64,000 nt of DNA, taken from NCBI RefSeq assembly GCF_022539405.1, contig NZ_CP054394.1:1806501-1870500 (forward strand), read 5' to 3'. The DNA comes from Natranaerofaba carboxydovora. GTDB taxonomy: Bacteria > Bacillota > Natranaerobiia > Natranaerobiales > Natranaerofabaceae. Shown here one piece after another: positions 1 through 6,277 of this stretch. Each line of letters begins with the position of its first letter. The first letter of the stretch is position 1. The position numbers were made by a program, and so were the translations under genes. Below the pieces are notes generated by a model that did not search any database, was not told the DNA's origin, and was given only the letters and a program-made list of their open reading frames with translations.

Positions 1-95
1 TAGATGGACTTTTATTTTCACATGACGAGGACAAAAAAGAAAATAATACTGATGAAAAATCTGATGACAAACCAAAGGAAGGGGAAGAAAAATGA
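1..95 (+). CDS. C-terminal end of an upstream protein (partial)
   Basis: An open frame enters from the left edge (first full codon at base 3) and ends at a TGA at 93-95. The visible 30 residues are very acidic and lysine-rich (many D, E, K, N), which looks like a charged C-terminal tail and not a catalytic core. The stop overlaps the ATG of the next gene as ATGA, so the two are probably translationally coupled in one operon. Since the next genes are NADH-oxidising Fe-S subunits, a thioredoxin-like NuoE-type subunit or another redox subunit is possible, but the tail alone does not identify it. Confidence 0.6.
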   Translation, partial: DGLLFSHDEDKKENNTDEKSDDKPKEGEEK

Positions 96-2005
96 GCAGT
101 ACTTCCATTGAACAAAAATTTCAAAATATTAAAAAAGAAGCAGAAGAAAATATAGCTTCGTTAGATGATAAAACGGTTATATATGTTGGCTCTGCATCAT
201 GTGGTCTTGCAGCAGGTGCTAAAGAGGTTAAAGATGCTTTTATTAATAAGTTAGATGAAAACAATATAGAAGCTGAGGTAAAAGAAGTCGGTTGCATGGG
301 ATTTTGTTATGCTGAACCGATAATATTCATATCTAGACCTGGTTTTCCTACTTTAGTCTATGGATATGTTGATGAAGGCCTCGTAGAGAGTCTGATCAAA
401 AATTATTTGATTGAAGATGATCCTTGCTTTGAGTTTGCATTAGTAGCTACTGAAGTGAACGACTTTTTTCCTACTTTTGCTGATTTTCCGAGAGGGGTTT
501 ATGAAGAAAAACAAATTCTAAATGAATGCGGCTTTATAGATCCAGAAGAAATCGACCATTATGTTTCCCGAGACGGCTATCAAGCTTTGTCAAAAGCTCT
601 ATCCTCTAGTCCAGTGGAAATTTTGGAAGAGGTAAAAAATGCAAACTTAAGAGGAAGAGGTGGTGCAGGTTTTCCGGCAGGTAAAAAATGGGAAGCTTGC
701 CTGAGTAACGATGGAGATGAGCGCTATGTCATCTGTAATGCTGACGAAGGGGACCCTGGTGCCTTTATGGACCGAATAATGCTTGAATCTAATCCCCACA
801 TGGTAATTGAGGGAATGGTCCTTTGTGCTTATACTATAGGTGCCAAGAAAGGTTATCTTTACATTAGATCTGAATATCCTCAAGCCGTAAAAAAAGTTCA
901 GAAGGCAATAGAGCAGGCAAAAGAAAAGAACCTGCTTGGTGATTCTATACTAGGAAGCGACTTTTCCTTTGACTTAGAAGTCTTTCAAGGTGCCGGAGCT
1001 TTTGTCTGTGGAGAAGCTACGGCTTTGATCGAGTCAATGGAAGGTGGTTCCGGGATACCTCAGACAAGACCACCAAGAATGGCCCAGTCAGGATATAAGG
1101 ACAAGCCTACTGTTCTAAATAACGTAAAAACCTTTGCCTATGTACCTTTAATTATAAATAATGGCTCTGACTGGTTCAAATCTACAGGAACTGAAGGTAA
1201 CCCAGGCACAGCTGTTTTTGCCTTAGTTGGTAAAATTAATAATACAGGCCTAGTAGAAGTTCCAATGGGTACCACCCTTCGTACTCTAATTTATGACGTA
1301 GGAGAAGGCATACCCGGAGAAAAAGAATTTAAAGCAGTCCAAATCGGGGGTCCTTCCGGGGGTTGTCTCCCTGAATCAGCTTTGGATATCCCTATTGACT
1401 TTGATTCACTTGGAGAAGCAGGCGCAATGATGGGCTCTGGCGGCCTAGTTGTTATGGACGAAAATGACTGTATGGTTACAGTAGCTAAGTATTTTCTTGA
1501 ATTCACCCAACAGGAATCCTGCGGCAAATGTACTTTCTGTCGCCTTGGCACCAAGCAAATGCTTGATATTTTGACAGATATCACTAAAGGCGAAGGCACC
1601 TTGGAATCGCTCGAATTATTAGAAGAGCTAGCAGTTGACATTAAAGATGGGTCATTATGTAATCTTGGTAAGACAGCACCAAATCCTGTTTTGACTACCC
1701 TGCGTTATTTTAAAGATGAATATCTAGCTCATATTAATGATGGGGTCTGCCCTGCCAAAATGTGTCAGGACTTAATAGTATATTATATCGTTCCCGAAAG
1801 ATGCAGTAAACTTTGCAGTGCTTGTGTTGGTAGCTGTCCTACTGAAGCTATTTATACTAGAGATGATGGTCTAAAAGCTATCGAGCAAGAAAAATGTGTT
1901 AAGTGTGACAATTGCCTAAAAGCTTGTCCACCTGAATATTACGCAGTCGAAAAGCTATCACCTCCTGAAAAGCTTAAAGAACTTGAAGAAAAGGAAGGGA
2001 ATTAA
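92..2005 (+). CDS. NADH-oxidising flavin/Fe-S subunit (NuoF/HydB/HymB family)
   Basis: A 637-residue diaphorase subunit that would oxidise NADH via FMN and pass electrons through Fe-S clusters to a soluble partner (hydrogenase, formate dehydrogenase or another bifurcating enzyme). Domain order: an N-terminal thioredoxin-like [2Fe-2S] domain with C37, C68 and C72; the NuoF core with the FMN/NADH motif GRGGAGFPAGKKW at about 188-200 and NADEGDPGAF at about 216; an SLBB region; CGKCTFC at 477-483 plus C523 for the [4Fe-4S] N3-type cluster; and a C-terminal ferredoxin domain. In that last domain the second motif is standard (C602, C605, C608, C612), but the first is C571-x3-C575-x2-C578-x3-C582, one residue longer than usual. 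The family is clear; the partner enzyme is off the window. Confidence 0.9.
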   Translation: MSSTSIEQKFQNIKKEAEENIASLDDKTVIYVGSASCGLAAGAKEVKDAFINKLDENNIEAEVKEVGCMGFCYAEPIIFISRPGFPTLVYGYVDEGLVESLIKNYLIEDDPCFEFALVATEVNDFFPTFADFPRGVYEEKQILNECGFIDPEEIDHYVSRDGYQALSKALSSSPVEILEEVKNANLRGRGGAGFPAGKKWEACLSNDGDERYVICNADEGDPGAFMDRIMLESNPHMVIEGMVLCAYTIGAKKGYLYIRSEYPQAVKKVQKAIEQAKEKNLLGDSILGSDFSFDLEVFQGAGAFVCGEATALIESMEGGSGIPQTRPPRMAQSGYKDKPTVLNNVKTFAYVPLIINNGSDWFKSTGTEGNPGTAVFALVGKINNTGLVEVPMGTTLRTLIYDVGEGIPGEKEFKAVQIGGPSGGCLPESALDIPIDFDSLGEAGAMMGSGGLVVMDENDCMVTVAKYFLEFTQQESCGKCTFCRLGTKQMLDILTDITKGEGTLESLELLEELAVDIKDGSLCNLGKTAPNPVLTTLRYFKDEYLAHINDGVCPAKMCQDLIVYYIVPERCSKLCSACVGSCPTEAIYTRDDGLKAIEQEKCVKCDNCLKACPPEYYAVEKLSPPEKLKELEEKEGN

Positions 2006-2006
2006 T

Positions 2007-2654
2007 ATGAGTAAAAATACAGTAACAATATCTATTGATGAGAAAAAGTTAAAAGTCCCTGAGGGCGAAAAAATACTGTGGGCAGCTTTAGAGAATGATA
2101 TTTATATTCCAAATTTGTGTGCAATAAAAGATTTAAAGAAACCAGCTGCGAGCTGTCGGCTTTGTTATGTCGAGGTTGAAGGAAAAGATGAACCTGTAAC
2201 AGCTTGTAGTGAAAAAGTTACTGATGGAATGATTATAAAGACCAGATCTGACAAAGTAGATAGACTTGTAAAGACTGCATTTGAGCTATTAATTGCTGAT
2301 CACGATCTTAACTGCGGTAAATGTCCCAAAAACAAAAATTGCGAGCTGCAGAAAATATCTAAAGAAAGAGGACTCAAGCTGAAACAAAAACGCTTTAGAG
2401 ATTCAGAGAAAGAAGCAGAAATAGATGACTCACCAAAAACTTTTGCTATGAATCCAAATCGTTGCGTTCTTTGTGGACGCTGTATCTATGCAGATAGAGA
2501 AATTGCAAAAGTAGGCGCAATTGGTTTCACTGAAAGGAGCCTACAAAGATGTATATCTACTTTTAAAAATCTTCCTATTTCAGAATCAAAATGCATCGAG
2601 TGTGGAGAATGTGTTAAAGCTTGTCCTGTAGGAGCATTGTATTTCAAAGAATAA
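2007..2654 (+). CDS. Iron-sulfur subunit, HoxU/NuoG N-terminal-like
   Basis: A 215-residue electron-transfer subunit starting at ATG 2007, one base after the previous stop, with GGAAGGGA upstream; an in-frame TTG further upstream has no site. It carries a plant-type [2Fe-2S] domain (Cys at about 38, 50, 53 and 67), the His-Cys3 [4Fe-4S] motif HDLNCGKCPKNKNC, and two ferredoxin motifs near the end. The last motif is complete (CIECGECVKACP), but the first reads CVLCGRCIYAD, so the fourth ligand position is Asp where Cys is usual. It has no H-cluster or molybdopterin domain, so it resembles HoxU and not HydA. It forms an operon with the upstream NuoF-like gene and ends at a strong terminator, so the catalytic subunit must lie upstream of the window or elsewhere. 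Confidence 0.85.
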   Translation: MSKNTVTISIDEKKLKVPEGEKILWAALENDIYIPNLCAIKDLKKPAASCRLCYVEVEGKDEPVTACSEKVTDGMIIKTRSDKVDRLVKTAFELLIADHDLNCGKCPKNKNCELQKISKERGLKLKQKRFRDSEKEAEIDDSPKTFAMNPNRCVLCGRCIYADREIAKVGAIGFTERSLQRCISTFKNLPISESKCIECGECVKACPVGALYFKE

Positions 2655-2665
2655 TATAACCAGCG

Positions 2666-2716
2666 AAAGCACCTGCCTCTACCAACGTGACTTATGGTAT
2701 CAGGCAGGTGCTTTTA
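2666..2716 (+). terminator. Rho-independent terminator of the diaphorase operon
   Basis: A 13-bp perfect stem (AAAGCACCTGCCT at 2666-2678 paired with AGGCAGGTGCTTT at 2702-2714) is followed by a short T stretch, 12 bases after the stop codon. Confidence 0.85.
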
Positions 2717-2846
2717 ATAAGTATTAACAATAAGCTATAATTGAACTTTAATAAAATAATTGGTCAACAAATCATAAGTATTAGAAGGTAAATATAGACT
2801 TTATGTTGAAATATTACTTCCATACCAGTAAAAAGGAGTGACCAAA

Positions 2847-3254
2847 ATGTATTTAAGTAATCTTAATGAAAAAGAAAAAGTTATCTTTTTAGAAATTGCA
2901 AATAATGTCGCCAAGGCCAATGGGAATATTGATGCAACTGAACAGACTTTTTTGGACCACTATATTGACCAATTACAATTAGATAAAAATGAAATAGAAT
3001 TCAAAAACTTAACAATAGAAGAAGCTGTCAAAAAAATTGACTCTGAAAAATCTAAAAGAGCAATTTTTATAGAATGTGTTGCATTAGCATTTGCAGACGA
3101 AATATACCATGAAGAACAAAAAGAGGTTATTTATAAATTAAAAGAAGCTTTTGGCTTTTCGTTTCACTTTTATCACAGCGTCAAAAATTGGGTGATCAGA
3201 GTTAATGAGCTTTATAAAAAAGGAATGGAGTTAATTGAATCGGATATTGACTAA
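2847..3254 (+). CDS. TerB-like helical protein
   Basis: A 135-residue soluble all-helical protein. I place the start at ATG 2847, eight bases after AAAAGGAG; the GTG at 2838 overlaps that site. Two repeats of the form ANNVAKANGNIDATEQTFLD and ALAFADEIYHEEQKEVI resemble the paired acidic helices of the TerB/tellurite-resistance-like fold, where short Asp/Glu clusters can bind metal. No catalytic motif is visible. It converges with copZ and the stop codons overlap by four bases. The function is unknown, and the TerB assignment rests on repeat pattern alone. Confidence 0.6.
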   Translation: MYLSNLNEKEKVIFLEIANNVAKANGNIDATEQTFLDHYIDQLQLDKNEIEFKNLTIEEAVKKIDSEKSKRAIFIECVALAFADEIYHEEQKEVIYKLKEAFGFSFHFYHSVKNWVIRVNELYKKGMELIESDID

Positions 3255-3478
3255 GTAACTGCATATCCTTCTTCAGTAATAATACTTTTTATTTGATCTT
3301 CCTCAATTAAACCAGGATCAAATGAAACCTTTACAAGACCTTCTTCAAGATTTACTTCGACATTTTTTACCCCATCTACATTTAATGCTTTTTCAACAGC
3401 TGCTTTACAGTGTCCACAAGACATACCTTCAACTTTTAATTGGATATCTTTCGAATTATCGCCACAGCATTTTGACAT
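3251..3478 (-). CDS. copZ: Copper chaperone CopZ-like (HMA domain)
   Basis: A 75-residue cytosolic heavy-metal-associated domain of ferredoxin-like fold that binds Cu(I) and hands it to a partner such as a P-type ATPase. The metal motif GMSCGHC lies at about residues 19-25. A second N-terminal pair, MSKCCGD, is an extra that could bind metal or form disulfides. The RBS AGGTGGAG-type (GGAGGTG, read on the minus strand) lies just before the ATG. A sigma-A-like promoter and a CsoR-type palindrome precede it (see 3502-3567), so copper-dependent derepression is likely. No CopA ATPase gene is in the window. Confidence 0.9.
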   Translation of the reverse strand: MSKCCGDNSKDIQLKVEGMSCGHCKAAVEKALNVDGVKNVEVNLEEGLVKVSFDPGLIEEDQIKSIITEEGYAVT

Positions 3479-3501
3479 AATTTACACCTCCATTTTATTT
3501 T

Positions 3502-3567
3502 TACCCTCCCCCACAGGGGGCGTATTGGTCACTTAATAAAATACCATACTTCGTCCCGAACTGTCAA
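3502..3567 (-). promoter_or_regulatory. copZ promoter with CsoR-type operator
   Basis: On the minus strand TTGACA (3562-3567) and TATTTT (3538-3543) are separated by 18 bases. Just downstream, at 3502-3524, lies the G/C-tract palindrome TACCCTCCCCCACAGGGGGC, matching the C-tract/G-tract layout known for CsoR operators. The operator sits at or just after the expected start point, where CsoR would block initiation. Confidence 0.7.
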
Positions 3568-3626
3568 ATATAATATAATTTTTAAATTTCAATTTTTAAA
3601 ACAATCCCCTACAAACCATTATGTAG

Positions 3627-3677
3627 TTGACCGGCTTTGTTTTTTTATGTTAAAATAGACCCATCCCACGGGGGAGG
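3627..3677 (+). promoter_or_regulatory. Promoter and CsoR-type operator for the small copper-linked genes
   Basis: TTGACC at 3627-3632 and TAAAAT at 3651-3656 (18-base spacer) are followed by the C-tract/G-tract operator CCCATCCCACGGGGGAGG at about 3660-3677. This places the true start of the next gene downstream at ATG 3691, since an earlier in-frame ATG at 3637 lies between the -35 and -10. Confidence 0.65.
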
Positions 3678-3690
3678 AGGTATTTCCAAT

Positions 3691-3852
3691 ATGTTTAATA
3701 ATCCAATCTGGCTTGTATTACTAATATGCCCTTTAATCCACATAATTATGATGCTATTTATGAAAGGTGGATGTCACAAAGGGCAAGAACATGGAAAGGA
3801 TAATGATCAAGGTCATAATACACAAAATCCGGAAAATAAAAATTGTCATTAA
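3691..3852 (+). CDS. Small membrane protein with Cys/His-rich tail
   Basis: A 53-residue protein: one hydrophobic helix (about residues 6-23, rich in L, I and M) followed by a polar tail with KGGCHKG, several His and a terminal NCH. It is preceded by GGAGGAGG and lies directly behind a CsoR-type operator, so it is probably induced by copper. It resembles the short hydrophobic proteins often found in clostridial copper loci. I infer a role in metal binding or handling at the membrane; no enzyme motif is present. Confidence 0.65.
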   Translation: MFNNPIWLVLLICPLIHIIMMLFMKGGCHKGQEHGKDNDQGHNTQNPENKNCH

Positions 3853-3905
3853 GAAAATTGTTTTTGAGACAGGAAATATAATTTTTGGAAGGGAGGTGAA
3901 ATAAA

Positions 3906-4229
3906 ATGAAATTTAAAACTTTCTTAATTTTAGCTGTAGTAGCGTTATTAGCAATCTCAGTAACTGTAGGTTTTACACAAGCTGACAACAATCAAGAACT
4001 ATCTTCCGAGCAGTTAGAATTAATGAAGCAGGATAATCCTGATTTGAATGAAGAAGAAGTAACCGCAATGTATGAAAATTGCGATGAGATGAATGAAGAA
4101 AAAGGGGAAGAAATGTATGAGGCATGCCATGGTGAAGATGGCTCTATGGACGAAATGATGAATAATCATCATGACAATATAGATAATCACCATGACAATA
4201 ATCACCATGACAATATGATGATGTTTTAA
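3906..4229 (+). CDS. Secreted Met/His/Glu-rich metal-binding protein
   Basis: A 107-residue protein with a clear signal peptide (lysine at 3 and 5, hydrophobic stretch to about residue 24, probable cleavage near FTQA). The mature part is acidic and ends in a repeated HHDN motif (NHHDNIDNHHDNNHHDNMMM), with methionines and two cysteines before it. Such Met/His clusters bind Cu or other soft metals. It sits 53 bp after the small membrane gene, behind GGAAGGGAGGTG, in the same copper-responsive transcription unit, and ends in a terminator. I infer extracytoplasmic copper buffering. Confidence 0.7.
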   Translation: MKFKTFLILAVVALLAISVTVGFTQADNNQELSSEQLELMKQDNPDLNEEEVTAMYENCDEMNEEKGEEMYEACHGEDGSMDEMMNNHHDNIDNHHDNNHHDNMMMF

Positions 4230-4241
4230 TTAAATTTTGAT

Positions 4242-4275
4242 GGTTGGTCAAACCCCTATTTTGGCCAACCTTTTT
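4242..4275 (+). terminator. Terminator of the copper operon
   Basis: GGTTGGTCAAA pairs with TTTTGGCCAACC (one G-U pair), followed by TTTTT. It lies between the convergent stops of the secreted Met/His protein and csoR. Confidence 0.8.
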
Positions 4276-4276
4276 A

Positions 4277-4540
4277 CTATTTTCCCCGGTGTTTAAATAC
4301 TTCCATTAGTTCATTAATAACTTCTTCATCATCACCTTTTTTAATCGCACTTTTTACACAAGAGTTCAAATGGCCTTCTAACATTTGATCACTTAATTTT
4401 TTTAAAGATGACTGTACAGCTGAAATTTGGTTTATAATGTCTATACAGTATTTTTCTTCTTCTATCATTTTTTCTACGCCTTTTAAATGTCCAATAATAT
4501 TTTTTATTCTCAAAAGCTCTTCTTTATTTCTTTGTGCCAT
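4277..4540 (-). CDS. csoR: Copper-sensing repressor CsoR
   Basis: An 87-residue all-helical repressor of the CsoR/RcnR family. It shows the Cu(I) ligand set C32, H57 and C61 (YCIDI and GHLNSC) in the spacing of true CsoR proteins, so copper and not nickel or formaldehyde is the likely effector. When copper binds, DNA affinity falls and target genes are expressed. Its own promoter contains a matching G/C-tract palindrome, so it is probably autoregulated, and two more such sites precede copZ and the small-protein operon. RBS GGAGG lies directly before the ATG. Confidence 0.92.
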   Translation of the reverse strand: MAQRNKEELLRIKNIIGHLKGVEKMIEEEKYCIDIINQISAVQSSLKKLSDQMLEGHLNSCVKSAIKKGDDEEVINELMEVFKHRGK

Positions 4541-4557
4541 CGATAATCCTCCTTCCC

Positions 4558-4611
4558 TGCCCCCTGGGGTAGTTTTTTATACAAAATATCATACCATCTG
4601 ATTATTGTCAA
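4558..4611 (-). promoter_or_regulatory. csoR promoter and operator
   Basis: Minus strand: TTGACA (4606-4611) and TATTTT (4583-4588) spaced by 17 bases, then the palindrome TACCCCAGGGGGCA (4558-4571) just downstream. The same arrangement is seen at copZ. Confidence 0.7.
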
Positions 4612-4722
4612 AGCAAGAGCTAAGCTAAAACTTATATATCTGAAAAGCTATCTGAAAGGCTTTTTGCATAAGAAACAAATTTTGATAAAATATATTATAA
4701 TTAATTGGAAGAGGTGAAAAAA

Positions 4723-5220
4723 ATGGCAAATTATCTTATATTATTTTATACCAAATCAGGCAATACAAAAAAAATGGCTAATGCCATATATGAAGGTATA
4801 AAAAATACAGAATTAGGTGCTTCAGATTTTAACCTGGATCTATATAATATTAGTGACAATAACATAGTTATGCACGAATTAGAAAATTACGATTGTATTA
4901 TTGTTGGAGCTCCTATACATTATGGCAAGCTAGCATCACCTATGAACGATTTTTTAGAAAGCAGTTTTGAGAATAATATCAGTCTCGAAGATAAAATTGG
5001 AGGATGTTTTACATCTTATGGTGTAGATATCCAGGGAGCAGAGCTTGCAATACTTTCCCTTGTACAGTTTTTTTTAGAACAGGGGATGATTGTTCCTGGC
5101 ATTAATAAAGAAGAAGCATTTGGACAAATTATTGCTGGTACTCCTGATGATGAAATATTATCTAAATGTAGGGAATACGGACAAAAGATTGCACATTTAA
5201 CCAAAAGTATATGTACTTAA
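4723..5220 (+). CDS. Flavodoxin-fold protein
   Basis: A 165-residue flavodoxin-like protein, expected to bind FMN and act as an electron carrier or quinone/flavin reductase. The phosphate-binding loop FYTKSGNTKKMA lies near the N terminus, and the second flavin loop is GAPIHYGKLASP at about 65-76. I start it at ATG 4723, six bases after GAGGTG; the TTG at 4705 is upstream of that site. A short -10-like TATTATAAT lies upstream at about 4692. The next-gene context is copper response and a CBS protein, so redox stress is possible but unproven. HemG- or WrbA-like roles cannot be separated by eye. Confidence 0.8.
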   Translation: MANYLILFYTKSGNTKKMANAIYEGIKNTELGASDFNLDLYNISDNNIVMHELENYDCIIVGAPIHYGKLASPMNDFLESSFENNISLEDKIGGCFTSYGVDIQGAELAILSLVQFFLEQGMIVPGINKEEAFGQIIAGTPDDEILSKCREYGQKIAHLTKSICT

Positions 5221-5252
5221 ACACCTGCCCGCTACCAACCATCTTAATAATT

Positions 5253-5282
5253 AATGGCAGTTCAGAGAACTGCCATTTTTTT
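5253..5282 (+). terminator. Terminator of the flavodoxin-like gene
   Basis: A perfect 11-bp stem AATGGCAGTTC / GAACTGCCATT with a 3-base loop, followed by seven T. Confidence 0.9.
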
Positions 5283-5314
5283 AATTGGTGAAAAATTTGT
5301 GATTTGCCATATCG

Positions 5315-5398
5315 AACCCCTTACTGCTACCAAAAGTGAGCTTTTAATTTGCAAGATTTTTGCAAATTCTTGCGATACGTTGGTAGCAGTAAGGGGTT
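5315..5398. repeat. Long inverted repeat with nested hairpin
   Basis: Perfect 19-bp arms (AACCCCTTACTGCTACCAA at 5315-5333 and its complement at 5380-5398) enclose 46 bases, which themselves contain a small hairpin (GCAAGA...TCTTGC, 5351-5373). T residues follow on the plus strand, so it could act as a terminator facing the CBS gene, but the long loop is unusual for that. It lies between the flavodoxin terminator and the CBS gene stop. Confidence 0.75.
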
Positions 5399-5406
5399 TT
5401 TAATAT

Positions 5407-5826
5407 TTATCTTTCTTCGTCCAGTGAAACTTGGGATAAAGTATATCCTGCTTCTTCATCTGTTCTACTTTCGGTTGCAAGATCACCCAACGAAACCATT
5501 CCTACAAGATTTCCATTTTCGATTACAGGAAGTCTTCTAACCTGATATTTAGCCATCAAATCTGATGCTTCTTCCACTGTTGTTTCTGGACTACAGTTAA
5601 TTATATTTGCAGTCATTACCTCTTCTACTGGAATTTCTGGGTTATGCTGCATTGCTACATTTCTGACAGCAATATCCCTATCAGTCAACACACCTACAAT
5701 TCTTTCTCCATCAGTAACTGGCAAAGCACCAATATCTGACTCTCTCATAATTTGGGCTGCTCTTGCGATATTTTCTTGTTTGTTAATACTGTAGATTTCT
5801 GACGTCATTATATCTTTTACTTTCAT
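5407..5826 (-). CDS. Tandem CBS-domain protein
   Basis: A 139-residue stand-alone pair of CBS domains, a regulatory module that binds adenosine nucleotides. Both repeats are visible: MTSEIYSINKQENIARAAQI with VGVLTDRDI, and VMTANIINCSPETTVEEASD with VGMVSLGDLA. I start it at ATG 5826, behind AAAGGAG; the longer frame to 5877 begins with a Cys-rich stretch lacking an RBS. No fused enzyme or transporter domain is present, so it probably acts as an energy-status sensor on an unknown partner. Confidence 0.85.
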   Translation of the reverse strand: MKVKDIMTSEIYSINKQENIARAAQIMRESDIGALPVTDGERIVGVLTDRDIAVRNVAMQHNPEIPVEEVMTANIINCSPETTVEEASDLMAKYQVRRLPVIENGNLVGMVSLGDLATESRTDEEAGYTLSQVSLDEER

Positions 5827-6000
5827 TACTCGACAACTCCTTTGTTTTGTAGTATTACTACATTTATATTTTTTCATTATTCAACCTGTATTATTAATCT
5901 TTATTAGATTTTTTATTGCTTTTATAGTAATTTACTTCTTAGTGTACATAATAAAAAAAAACAAATTAAAAACCCCCAAATTTTTATGGAGGTGCAATAA

Positions 6001-6240
6001 TTGTCCGATAAAAAAATACTCGAACAAGAATTGAAAGAAACTATAAAAAATGCAAAATTCCCGATTGAAGGCCCTCAAGAGCTCTTGACAGCATTTCCCA
6101 GGGGTGCAGATACAACTTACAAAATTGGGGATATAGAAATCTCGGCAGAAGCGGCAGAAAATTTATTAAAAGATTCTGACTATCCTTTAGAAAGCCCGGA
6201 AGAAGCAGTAAGAGCAATCATAGTAAGGGCAAACTTATAA
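6001..6240 (+). CDS. MTH865-like small protein
   Basis: A 79-residue acidic protein with a TTG start eight bases after GGAGG. Two similar halves (AKFPIEGPQELLTAFPRGADT and SDYPLESPEEAVRAI) match the EF-hand-like helical fold of the MTH865 family, small proteins of unknown function known from methanogens and some bacteria. The GPQELLTAFP and SPEEAV segments are the recognisable part. It is a single gene closed by a terminator. Confidence 0.7.
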   Translation: MSDKKILEQELKETIKNAKFPIEGPQELLTAFPRGADTTYKIGDIEISAEAAENLLKDSDYPLESPEEAVRAIIVRANL

Positions 6241-6243
6241 TTA

Positions 6244-6277
6244 AAAAATCCGCAATTAATCACTTTGCGGATTTTTA
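6244..6277. terminator. Bidirectional terminator
   Basis: AAAAATCCGCAA pairs with TTGCGGATTTTT, flanked by A-runs and T-runs on both sides. The stop codon of the minus-strand OLD-like gene lies in its loop, so it can serve both convergent genes. Confidence 0.8.
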
